Source: Gordoniibacillus kamchatkensis
GTDB lineage: Bacteria > Bacillota > Bacilli > Paenibacillales > NBRC-103111
Reading direction: 5' to 3'
Assembly (NCBI RefSeq): GCF_000829455.1
Contig: NZ_JXAK01000060.1
Span: forward strand, 1-38,755
Length of the DNA stretch: 38,755 nt
The position numbers were made by a program, and so were the translations under genes. Positions 25,144 to 33,342 of the stretch are shown piece by piece; positions within the stretch are counted from its first letter, which is position 1; every line of letters starts with the position of its first letter. The notes under the pieces were generated by a model. The model made no database searches and was not told where the DNA came from. It worked only from the letters and a program-made list of their open reading frames with translations.

Positions 25144-25878
25144 TTAACGCCGGCCGTACGCTCTTTGATAACGACACATCTTTTGATATATACGCTTATC
25201 CTTCAATGTTTTAAATCCATAAATTGCGGGCTGGGGATTCGCTTCCAAAATCCACGGATGTAGCTTTCGGTCAATGCCGACATCCAGGCCGATCTCTTTA
25301 ATCTTGGGAAACGTTTTGTTTAACCGAATGGCAGCCTGATACCCTAAGTTTCTCAACTTTCCAGTGTATTCGGTAATGTTCGATACATGCTTTTTTAATA
25401 AAAACTCAACCGGCTTGGAACTGCCCCCTTTGCAGACATTCGTTATGATTTTTTTCGGATGACCTAGACGGCCAATGACACCGGTCGTTTCCCATTTTCC
25501 CTTGGGATTTTTTTGTACCATGATTCTCAGATCAAAGCGACGACCGCTATGCCGTAATAAATGAATTCCGCGTTGAACAGCGTAAGGACAATTTTTGGTT
25601 TTTTTGCTAATGGATTGAATCAAACCATCGAAGGAGTTGAAGGTTCTAGCCGACGTTTCCAGTTGGTATTTATAGCTACCTTGATCCAGCTTTTCCACCC
25701 TCATAACACCCTTGCCGCCTGTTCCGCTATTAGGCTTGACATAAACCATGTTGTACTTGTCTAACATTGTCTTTAATACCGACTTACTGTACATCCTTGT
25801 CTCGGGAACATTTCGGCGAAGTTCCTCGTTGTGAAGCAAGGATTTGCTTACATTATATTTAGTCGCATAGCCTCCCAT
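25144..25878 (-). CDS. YheC/YheD-like ATP-grasp protein
   Basis: 244 aa from ATG 25878 with AGGTGG upstream. ATP-grasp features: VYVKPNSGTGGKGVMRV (about 46-62), RRFDLRIMVQKN (about 113-124), GLDVGIDRKLHPWILEANPQPA with the metal-binding E-x-N. Matches the YheC/YheD family, spore-coat-associated in Bacillus, and the RimK-like fold that joins a carboxylate to an amine using ATP. It leads an operon with a GT4 and a C40 peptidase, and is divergent from a metallo-deacylase. Substrate unknown. Confidence 0.82.
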   Translation of the reverse strand: MGGYATKYNVSKSLLHNEELRRNVPETRMYSKSVLKTMLDKYNMVYVKPNSGTGGKGVMRVEKLDQGSYKYQLETSARTFNSFDGLIQSISKKTKNCPYAVQRGIHLLRHSGRRFDLRIMVQKNPKGKWETTGVIGRLGHPKKIITNVCKGGSSKPVEFLLKKHVSNITEYTGKLRNLGYQAAIRLNKTFPKIKEIGLDVGIDRKLHPWILEANPQPAIYGFKTLKDKRIYQKMCRYQRAYGRR

Positions 25879-26011
25879 ATTTCATTCCCACCTTTCGTAG
25901 TTCATAACCGTACCAGAATATGTGCCTTGGGGCATTTTGGCTCCGGGCTCCTGTCCGTTTCTTAAACTTAATCTGGATCGTACAGTGGTATATCTGGGGG
26001 AGGGGATCAAT

Positions 26012-26737
26012 TTGGATATACAAGAACGGCTTTTAGCGAAGGCCACTAAGTTCAAAACCTCATATTACGTCATCAGAGGTAGCTCAAAAGGGAACACGGT
26101 AATGGTAACAGCAGGTGTTCATGGAGATGAGAGGGCAAATATTCTGTCAGCAAAAAAACTTATGAGGATGTTGCAAAATGACATACTCCGCATTAACCAA
26201 GGAACGCTAATCATAGTTCCAATCGTTAATCAAAATGCCTATAAGCGGCGTATTAGGGGGATTCCCGATTTGAATCGGACTTTCCCACGTAAACCCAATG
26301 AAGCGGCACGTCACCCGCTATCGGCTGCTTTATTTCGGTTAGCGGCGGAATTCCAACCAGCATGGTATATTGATCTACATGAAGCTAGGGGGTTCTCAAA
26401 AGTAAACCCAAAGGTTCTTGGACAGACATTGATTGCGAATCCTAAAAGTGGAGCAATACCTTTGGTAAAACAAATTGTAGCTCGCATGAATCGTTCCATT
26501 GCCAAAAAATCAACCCATTTTTCCGTTCGTTTGCGTAAATTACCTGGTTCGGGTCGTACTGCCGCGCATCGTTTATTACACTCAAAAGCAATTACCGTGG
26601 AAACGAGTTGTAATTTACCTGTTTCTGTTCGAGTGAACTACCAAATAAAAATCTTGCGTAATATCTTAAATGAAGCAGGCTTGATTAAAGACGACGATCT
26701 TGTCGGGTCACAACAAAGTAAAGCGGCAACCTTTTAA
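26012..26737 (+). CDS. Succinylglutamate desuccinylase/aspartoacylase family metallo-deacylase (M14-like)
   Basis: 241 aa from TTG 26012, chosen for the strong GGGGGAGGGGA site; the frame is open up to GTG 25922, which would add 30 weakly supported residues. Zn ligands are H37 and E40 in AGVHGDERAN and H123 in YIDLHEARG; substrate-binding N88-R89 in DLNRTFP; probable catalytic Glu in ITVETSC. AstE/AspA enzymes cut an N-acyl or peptide bond next to a free carboxylate. Divergent from the ATP-grasp gene with about 130 bp between. ATP-grasp plus AstE-like pairs are a recurring theme in peptide-ligase systems. Confidence 0.82.
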   Translation: MDIQERLLAKATKFKTSYYVIRGSSKGNTVMVTAGVHGDERANILSAKKLMRMLQNDILRINQGTLIIVPIVNQNAYKRRIRGIPDLNRTFPRKPNEAARHPLSAALFRLAAEFQPAWYIDLHEARGFSKVNPKVLGQTLIANPKSGAIPLVKQIVARMNRSIAKKSTHFSVRLRKLPGSGRTAAHRLLHSKAITVETSCNLPVSVRVNYQIKILRNILNEAGLIKDDDLVGSQQSKAATF

Positions 26738-26860
26738 AGTTACTGCTTTACTGCATTAGGCCATACGTTGATCAAAAATGAGAGCATTTCGTCTGGAAGA
26801 AACAAGACGGAAAACATTTGCTAAGTGACAGCGTTCAAGGACGATGCAGAGAATGAGAAT

Positions 26861-26887
26861 CAGGGGATGGCTTCAAGCCACCCCCTG
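26861..26887 (-). terminator. Hairpin terminator of multicopper oxidase gene
   Basis: CAGGGGATGGC (26861-26871) pairs with GCCACCCCCTG (26877-26887) with one A-C mismatch. It starts 5 bp after the stop of the minus-strand oxidase gene and is followed on that strand by a T/C-rich stretch. Confidence 0.65.
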
Positions 26888-26891
26888 GTCG

Positions 26892-28520
26892 TTATTCCGG
26901 TTTATTCCCTGCATTCGGGTCTGCAACAAAATTTGACTTATAGTCTGTATATTTCAGCTCGGTTACCATGCCGGCAGAAGCATGATGCAGATCATGACAA
27001 TGGAACATCCAGTTCCCTTCATTATCTGCTTCGAATGCGACAACGTATTCTTCGCCCGGCTTCAAATTCAACGTATCCTTGATGATTGGAGATCCTTCAA
27101 GCGGTTTCCCGTTCTTGCTTAGTACTTGAAAGAAGTGCCCGTGCAGGTGCATCGGATGATCGTCGGTTTTCGAGTTATTGACGAGGCGAACCTTGACGGT
27201 ATCTCCTTTTTTAACGTTTATCGGTTCGGTTTCCGGAAACGTTTTTCCGTTTATCGTATAGACCATTTCGCCATTTTTCATTTCGGTGTTCAAATTCATC
27301 GTGTATTCCAACGTATACTTCTGATCTAACGTAAAGTTGGCTTTGCTTGCTTGGCCGTAACGGCTCATGTCGACAGCCGTCAGCTTCTCCGTTTCATTCG
27401 CTTTGTCGGAACCGGCGGGAGCCCCTTCATAAGCGATTATGGCTTTCATCCCTTTAACAGCAGCCTTGTCGCCGTGATCCTCGATTAACCATTGGCCCGG
27501 ATTGTTGGCGACAAATTCAATATCGTAACGCTCTCCTGGAGCAACCCTTACGATATTATCCTTCAGAATACCCGGATTGTTTACAGGTTGCCCATCGGTA
27601 GCAATAACTTTGAATTCATGTCCGTGTACATGAATTTGATGAGATAGATAACCCGCATTGATCAAACGGATTCGAACTTTATCTCCCTGCTTAACAGGGA
27701 GCTGATCCACGAGCGAACCGGATTTTCCATTTATGGTATACAGATCGTACATACTCATATCGTGTCCCATATTCATCGTACTGTGATCCATGCCGGACAT
27801 ATTGCCATCGGACATGTTCATGCTGGATTTATTGTCTTTGCTATCCGAACTGCCCATATTCATTTTGCTATGATCCATTTCCGACATGTTGCCTCCGGAC
27901 ATATTCATGCCGGCCATTTCCCCGGAGCTCATCCATTCATCGAGGACAAGCGTATAATCACGGTCAACGCCGGTGCCTTCTTTCGGCTCGACGATAAAGG
28001 ACCCATACAATCCACGATCCAACTGATTTACACTATCCTGATGGGAGTGGTACCAGTAGGTGCCCGGAACATCTGCTTTAAACTCGTACGTAAACGACTG
28101 GCCCGGTTGAACCGCGTTTTGCGTTATGCCTGGAATGCCGTCCATAGCGTTTGGTACAGGAACGCCGTGCCAATGAATGGTGACTGGCTCCGGCAACTGG
28201 TTCTTCAAGTTGACTTTTATCGTTTCGCCTTGATTTACACGAATTTGCGGGCCAGGAACAGAATTGTTGAATGTCCATACCGGCAAAGTCTTGCCTGGGG
28301 CGATTTCCTGATTGCTTACGGATGCAGTCAAATTAATTTCTTTGCCCGTTAAAACAGTTGGCTTTACTGTTTGAGCATCTGACGCCTTCGGAGATTCTTT
28401 TGTCCCTTCCATATTCATTTTCGAGTGATCCATTCCATTCATTGAACCGGTACAGCCAGCTAATATAATGGATAAACCTCCGATTATAATCATACTTTTG
28501 AGCTTCCAACCAGTCTTCAT
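26892..28520 (-). CDS. Multicopper oxidase lipoprotein with Met-rich insert
   Basis: 542 aa from ATG 28520 (AAAGGA 9 nt upstream; earlier ATGs overlap the SD). Lipoprotein signal with C23 in LAGC. Copper sites: HWHG (116-119), HSHQ (158-161), C-terminal HPMHLHGHFF and HCHDLHHASAGM, so type 1 and the trinuclear centre are complete. Between domains (about 202-256) and after the lipobox are repeats of MDHS[K/T]MNM, a methionine-rich copper-binding stretch as in CopA/CueO-type cuprous oxidases. Likely oxidises Cu(I) outside the membrane. Divergent from the lgt-led genes; own promoter at 28627-28654. Confidence 0.92.
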   Translation of the reverse strand: MKTGWKLKSMIIIGGLSIILAGCTGSMNGMDHSKMNMEGTKESPKASDAQTVKPTVLTGKEINLTASVSNQEIAPGKTLPVWTFNNSVPGPQIRVNQGETIKVNLKNQLPEPVTIHWHGVPVPNAMDGIPGITQNAVQPGQSFTYEFKADVPGTYWYHSHQDSVNQLDRGLYGSFIVEPKEGTGVDRDYTLVLDEWMSSGEMAGMNMSGGNMSEMDHSKMNMGSSDSKDNKSSMNMSDGNMSGMDHSTMNMGHDMSMYDLYTINGKSGSLVDQLPVKQGDKVRIRLINAGYLSHQIHVHGHEFKVIATDGQPVNNPGILKDNIVRVAPGERYDIEFVANNPGQWLIEDHGDKAAVKGMKAIIAYEGAPAGSDKANETEKLTAVDMSRYGQASKANFTLDQKYTLEYTMNLNTEMKNGEMVYTINGKTFPETEPINVKKGDTVKVRLVNNSKTDDHPMHLHGHFFQVLSKNGKPLEGSPIIKDTLNLKPGEEYVVAFEADNEGNWMFHCHDLHHASAGMVTELKYTDYKSNFVADPNAGNKPE

Positions 28521-28626
28521 TGCTTTCATTCCTTTCTGTAATTGAACATCCGATAGATCAATCATAGCCGAAGCCTGTGTAGAACTTTTGAAGAACGGAA
28601 GGAGTTCACGGAGACAGTTTTAGTTC

Positions 28627-28654
28627 TTTATACTTTCGTACACCGACTTGTGAA
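28627..28654 (-). promoter_or_regulatory. Promoter of multicopper oxidase gene
   Basis: On the minus strand TTCACA (28654-28649), 16-bp spacer, TATAAA (28632-28627), leaving a leader of about 100 nt. I see no clear CsoR or CueR operator. The 412-bp gap 28521-28932 otherwise holds only short hairpins (GCTTTCG-TAT-CGAAAGC near 28750, and GAGGA-GGAT-TCCTC near 28690). Confidence 0.5.
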
Positions 28655-28932
28655 GGTAGGCATAAGCTGATAAAAATATTAAGCGAGGAGGATTCCTCAT
28701 GCGTGATTGACGCACATTTCCAGGAATTTGCCCATATTCTGGCGTGCTTTCGTATCGAAAGCCTATAAAGTGCTGAATAATTCGATTTCTTTTACGGATG
28801 CAAACCGGGTCCTTTCAACAAAGGGGAGCCGTTTTTTTATATGCGGCCAACTCCAAATTTTTATTTACACAGGTTCTTCATAAACGTGGGTTATACTTAA
28901 AACATAAGAATTTCACGGGGGTGCCTTATTAT

Positions 28933-29699
28933 ATGAAAGTCATTTTATTCATGATTGGAGATTATCCTGTAAGGGCATACGGCACCATCATAGCAATCGC
29001 CATCCTTCTTTCACTTGGAGTTGCCCTGTATCTTGCCAGAGGGTCGGAATATCGCAAGCATCTTTGGGATGTCGTTTTTTATGTGATCTTGGGGGCTATT
29101 GTAGGAGCACGCTGTTTTTCGAGGGAGCGTACTATTCGCGGCATCTTCTCGAATCGTTTGCCATTTGGAAGGGTGGATTATCGATCCAAGGAGGGCTCAT
29201 AGGAGGATTTGCGGCCGGTCTTATTTATTGCTGGCGTAAAAAGATTAATTTCTGGGAATTGGCAGATATCATGGCACCGGCTATTATTTTTGGTCAGGGC
29301 GTAGGGAGAATCGCTTGTCTTTTAAATAGGGATGCCTTTGGCTCCCCGACAGGTTCGAATTTTGGGCTTGTCTATCCGCCAGGAACGATTGCGTATGAAA
29401 CTTACGGTTCTCAGGCATTATGGCCTGCGGAAGTGTGGGAAGGTCAGTGGGACTTTGTTGTCTTTGGGATATTGTTAATTTTGAAAAACCGGTCGTGCCT
29501 CGCGGCTTTATATTCCTGTCCTATAACATCCTGTACTCGTTGGGACGTTTTTTTTCTGGAAATGCTTAGGGGGGATACGCCAAGATATTTATTTCATCTG
29601 ACTGCTGCGCAATGGACAAGCATCATTGTGATTCTTATTTCAATTGGGTTTATCCTGTGGAACGATCTTTCCTCCAGGAAAACCAGAAGCATACAGTGA
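28933..29699 (+). CDS. lgt: Prolipoprotein diacylglyceryl transferase, three frameshifts
   Basis: About 255 aa after correction, from ATG 28933 with GGGGG upstream. Lgt motifs appear in order: YGTIIAIAILL, HLWDVVFYVILGAIVGAR, GGLSIQGGLIGG, GQGVGRIACLLNRDAFGSPT, YPPGT, WPAEVWEG, RGDTPRYLF. Single-base defects: one missing near 29112-29119 (ARCF should become ARxFFEGAYY), one missing in A5 at 29484-29488 (ILKNRS should be ILKKPVVPRG) and one extra in T8 at 29548-29555. Lgt attaches diacylglycerol to the lipobox cysteine. Its neighbours include three lipoproteins, so it may be a dedicated second copy. Confidence 0.85.
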
Positions 29700-29772
29700 C
29701 CAACTTTCTTGTCCGGCAAGAACATTTAGCGGAGGAGACGGGTTCTCCTTTGCCCTTATTCGGAGAGTCGTT

Positions 29773-30450
29773 ATGATCAAAAAAGGGGCTGTCCTATTTC
29801 TATACGGGACAGGAATTGTATTTATCATTGCATACAAAGAATTGATCCTTTCGTGGTTGACAAACGGAGATACAGAACGCCTCCCATGGTTGATCGGGAT
29901 AGCAATCCTTTTGGCCGCGGCCCCAGTTGTCCCTTTTGGAATTGTTGCCGGGATCATGGGCGCTCAATATGGGCCAATCTGGGGCACATTAATCAATGTG
30001 GCCAGCTCAACGGTAGCCGGTGCAATTCAATTCCTGGCCGTTCGGGTCTTGTTTCAAGAATGGGGCAGGCATTTCGTCATGAAGTTTGAACGAATGGATC
30101 GATTTTTGCTGTTTTTAGAGCGAAATGCGTTCCTAGCTGTTTTAACGGCACGGCTGCTTCCGTTCGTCCCGGCACCGGCCGTCAATGCAGCCGCGGCGAT
30201 CAGCCAGATGAGCTTCGGCAGTTTCTTTCTTGCTACCTTAATCGGGAAAATCCCGGTGATGGTTATGTTTTCAGTCATAGGGGGCCAGTTGTTTTTTAGT
30301 TTGTCCCAAGTTGCATGGACGTTAGTTATGTACGTTCTTTTTCTAATAGCTATCTATGCTTGCTATCGCTGGTATCACATGACGAAATTTTCGCAACAAC
30401 AGGAATCGGATACGGAATGTATAACCAAACAAGAAGGGGAAAATGGATAA
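29773..30450 (+). CDS. TVP38/TMEM64 (VTT domain) membrane protein
   Basis: 225 aa from ATG 29773 with GGAGAG upstream. About five to six hydrophobic segments; the VTT-domain features are APVVPFGIVAGIMGAQYGP, FLERNAFLAVLTARLLPFVPAPAVNAAAA and SFGSFFLATLIGKIPVMV. Family members are lipid scramblase or transporter-like proteins (DedA relatives) and recur in metal-resistance islands. Exact substrate unknown. Lies between lgt and the two-component system in one orientation. Confidence 0.85.
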   Translation: MIKKGAVLFLYGTGIVFIIAYKELILSWLTNGDTERLPWLIGIAILLAAAPVVPFGIVAGIMGAQYGPIWGTLINVASSTVAGAIQFLAVRVLFQEWGRHFVMKFERMDRFLLFLERNAFLAVLTARLLPFVPAPAVNAAAAISQMSFGSFFLATLIGKIPVMVMFSVIGGQLFFSLSQVAWTLVMYVLFLIAIYACYRWYHMTKFSQQQESDTECITKQEGENG

Positions 30451-30528
30451 AGGGGCATCTCCTTTTCCTTTGGTATCAACATTTTGGTTTGGAACGACTT
30501 GAATATATGTTTGATTTGGAGGTTGATT

Positions 30529-31221
30529 ATGAAAACCGTATTAGTCGTTGATGATGAATCGAAAATTCGGGATGTGGTTGTATCCTACTTGAAAAAAGAA
30601 GGTTTTCAGACCGTTGAAGCCGAAACGGGCAGCGAGGCCATTCAGCACGTGCAAAACGAATCGATTGATTTCGTCATTCTGGACCTTATGCTTCCGGATA
30701 TGGAGGGCGAGCAGGTTTGCCAAGCGATTCGTCAAATCCATTCTGTTCCGATTTTGATGCTTACCGCCAAGGTTTCCGAGAACAATCGGATTGAGGGGTT
30801 AGCTATGGGGGCCGATGATTACTTGATCAAGCCCTTTGACCCACGCGAAGTAGTGGCTCGGGTCCGGGCGATCTTGCGGCGTACGGACGAGTATCATTTG
30901 CTTGCGGACCGCCTGGCCTTTAATCAAGGGGAACTTATCATTGATTCGTTAAAGCAGCAAGTATTCCGCGACAGCCAACCGGTGAGCATGACCCCGAATG
31001 AATATAAGCTGCTGCTTGTCCTGGCCAAGCATCCGCAGCGTCACTTTTCACGAGACGAGCTTGTGGAACGCGTGCTTGGTTATGATTTTGACGGTGATAG
31101 CCGAACGATCGATCAGCATGTAAAAAATATCCGGCAAAAAATAGAGGGCGACCCCAAGTCTCCAAAATATATTGTGACGGTGTATGGAACCGGCTATCGG
31201 TTTGCAGGAGGAACAGCATGA
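30529..31221 (+). CDS. OmpR/PhoB-family response regulator
   Basis: 230 aa from ATG 30529 with GGAGGT 7 nt upstream. Receiver: VVDDE near the N-terminus, phospho-acceptor D52 in ILDLMLPD, T in MLTAK, K in LIKPFDP. DNA-binding winged helix: SMTPNEYKLLLVLAKHP ... TIDQHVKNIRQKI ... VYGTGYRF. The stop overlaps the kinase start (ATGA). Probably controls the copper/redox genes around it. Confidence 0.92.
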   Translation: MKTVLVVDDESKIRDVVVSYLKKEGFQTVEAETGSEAIQHVQNESIDFVILDLMLPDMEGEQVCQAIRQIHSVPILMLTAKVSENNRIEGLAMGADDYLIKPFDPREVVARVRAILRRTDEYHLLADRLAFNQGELIIDSLKQQVFRDSQPVSMTPNEYKLLLVLAKHPQRHFSRDELVERVLGYDFDGDSRTIDQHVKNIRQKIEGDPKSPKYIVTVYGTGYRFAGGTA

Positions 31222-32288
31222 ATAAGCGTCTGCATACCCGTTTGGCTCTGATTATTATAGGGATTGCTGCTGGCATTGTCCTGATTTCAACAATTAGCGT
31301 CATTTTGACGACACACTATCATTTCTCCTTGTATCAAGCGCAAGCCGGTATGACGCACGAATTGCCCGAACTGAATTATCATTTGGAACAAGCGATGATG
31401 CAAACGATCATCTGGACGTGTTTCGTTGCGATTGTACTTGCCGTATTTCTCGGTTTTTATGTGGCCAAACGAATTTCGGCTCCTCTCATTCATATGACAC
31501 GAGTCGCGGAACGCATGACGGACGGGGAATGGAGTGCGAGAGTGGACATTCAAGGGAAAGATGAGCTTGCAGACTTGGGCGCATCGCTAAATACGCTGGC
31601 GGAGCAGTTGCAGCAGCATGAGCAATTGCGCGTCACGATGACCGAAGACATCGCGCATGAGCTGCGAACCCCTTTGTCTACGCTCAAAAGCCATATGCGC
31701 GCCCTGGAAGACGGGATTTGGGAGCCTACACCGGAGCGTATCCATTCCTGCTATGAAGAAATCGAACGATTGACGCAGCTTGTGGCCGAATTGGAAGACC
31801 TGACGCATGTAGAGTCGCCGGGTTTTCGATTGTTGCGAAAAGAAGAATCATTGGCGGCCATCATCGAGAGAGGTGAAGAACTGGTTACTGCTGCCTATCG
31901 TGAAAAGAACGTTCATCTACGGTGTTCCGTAAGCCCTCATATTCATGTTTTTGTCGATCATGATCGCATGATTCAGGTGCTTGTGAATTTGCTTAGCAAT
32001 GCTCTGAAATTTACTCCTGAACACGGAGAAGTGCGAATTGAGGGGAGTGAAGACAGCGGACATGTTTGGATCCGAGTTCAAGACACGGGAACGGGAATCC
32101 CACAGGAGGACTTGCCCTATGTGTTCGAGCGATTTTACCGGGCGGATAAGTCCCGCAATCGGAAGACCGGCGGCAGCGGCCTGGGGTTAACCATCGTCAA
32201 GGAGTTGGTTGCAGCCCACGGCGGGGAAATTTCGGCCGAGAACCGGGAAGGTGCCGCCTTTACAATTCGGCTTCCCAAAAGACAGTAG
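31218..32288 (+). CDS. HAMP-containing sensor histidine kinase (BaeS-like)
   Basis: 356 aa from ATG 31218. Two membrane segments (about 10-32 and 62-82) enclose a short extracytoplasmic loop of about 30 residues rich in His, Met and Glu (THYHFSLYQAQAGMTHELPE). HAMP about 83-135, H147 in EDIAHELRTPLS, N box LVNLLSNALKF, G boxes DTGTGIP and GGSGLGLTIVKEL. The small sensor loop with HYH and MTH could bind a metal directly; that is inference. Confidence 0.92.
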   Translation: MNKRLHTRLALIIIGIAAGIVLISTISVILTTHYHFSLYQAQAGMTHELPELNYHLEQAMMQTIIWTCFVAIVLAVFLGFYVAKRISAPLIHMTRVAERMTDGEWSARVDIQGKDELADLGASLNTLAEQLQQHEQLRVTMTEDIAHELRTPLSTLKSHMRALEDGIWEPTPERIHSCYEEIERLTQLVAELEDLTHVESPGFRLLRKEESLAAIIERGEELVTAAYREKNVHLRCSVSPHIHVFVDHDRMIQVLVNLLSNALKFTPEHGEVRIEGSEDSGHVWIRVQDTGTGIPQEDLPYVFERFYRADKSRNRKTGGSGLGLTIVKELVAAHGGEISAENREGAAFTIRLPKRQ

Positions 32289-32414
32289 AGCGTTCTACAT
32301 CGAATCTTCAAAAGTATCGATTACACTTTACATGACTTGCATTTTTATCGAATGGTTTGGACATACATGGGGACACTGGAATCAGGTCTCTTTTTTAGAG
32401 ATGGGGGTAATTTT

Positions 32415-33329
32415 TTGAAAAAGATGACGATGCTTGTACTAGCGGCAGTACTCTTGATCGGGACCACGGCATGTTCGAAAAAGGCAGAGCAAGGGCCGAA
32501 TTCCAATGCGAGTAACACTTTTATGCACCTACATGGCCTTGGTTACTCCGCAGACGGAAAACGGCTTTTCATTCCCGTTCACAACGGACTACAGGTATAT
32601 GCGGACGGTTCATGGAATGAAGGTCCGGGGGAGAAGCACGATTATATGGGGTTCACTGCCGTAGATGACGGATTTTACAGCAGCGGTCATCCAGCACCGG
32701 GTTCGAAGTATAAAAATCCATTAGGACTTGTGAAAAGTACGAATGACGGGAAAACTGTCTCGGTTATTAGTCTTGAGGGGGAGGTCGATCTACACGGTAT
32801 GACAGCCGGTTTTCGTTCGCATACGCTATACGTGACGAACCCGGAACCTAACTCCAAAATGAAACAGGCAGGGCTGTTTTATAGCAAGGATAAAGGGGAA
32901 ACCTGGACAAACAGTCCTGCAACCGGCCTCCAAGGGCAGATGACAGCAATCGCAGCTCACCCTTATGATGCATCGATCGCTGCTGTCGGCACGACAACAG
33001 GTACCTATCTATCGAGGGATTACGGTCAGAGGTTTACCTCATTGGTTCCGGAACAACCGGTTTCGGCCCTTACCTTCACGGATTCCGGTAACGTACTGGC
33101 AGCTACCTCCGGTCCCAATGCTTCACTGCTTGAGATCAATATAGAGAGTAAAGAATCGTTGGCTATTAAGATGCCAAGCAAGGATACGATCACCTATGTT
33201 GTCCAGAATCCGACGGATCCGAAAGAGCTGGTCCTCACAACGGAGCCCAAAGATGTCTATCTTTCTACCGATCGCGGCGCTACTTGGATAAAAATTGCAG
33301 AGAAAGGTAAAACTATCAACCGAAAATAG
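32415..33329 (+). CDS. Lipoprotein with BNR/sialidase-like beta-propeller (F510_1955 type)
   Basis: 304 aa from TTG 32415 with GGGGG 8 nt upstream. Lipobox GTTAC with C20. BNR-type Asp-box repeats: STNDGKTV, SKDKGETWT, SRDYGQRFT, STDRGATWI, each before the hydrophobic strand. FMHLHGLGYSADGKRLF near the start. The fold is that of BNR propellers; a hydrolase activity should not be assumed since catalytic residues cannot be placed. Neighbour of an Met/His-rich lipoprotein and downstream of the two-component system. Confidence 0.8.
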   Translation: MKKMTMLVLAAVLLIGTTACSKKAEQGPNSNASNTFMHLHGLGYSADGKRLFIPVHNGLQVYADGSWNEGPGEKHDYMGFTAVDDGFYSSGHPAPGSKYKNPLGLVKSTNDGKTVSVISLEGEVDLHGMTAGFRSHTLYVTNPEPNSKMKQAGLFYSKDKGETWTNSPATGLQGQMTAIAAHPYDASIAAVGTTTGTYLSRDYGQRFTSLVPEQPVSALTFTDSGNVLAATSGPNASLLEINIESKESLAIKMPSKDTITYVVQNPTDPKELVLTTEPKDVYLSTDRGATWIKIAEKGKTINRK

Positions 33330-33342
33330 GAGGGTTATAAGA

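Noticed and set aside
28681-28715. Four-codon reading frame (ATG CGT GAT TGA) behind a strong SD in a hairpin
   Set aside because: Too short to separate from chance; the hairpins may matter but no known leader peptide pattern fits.
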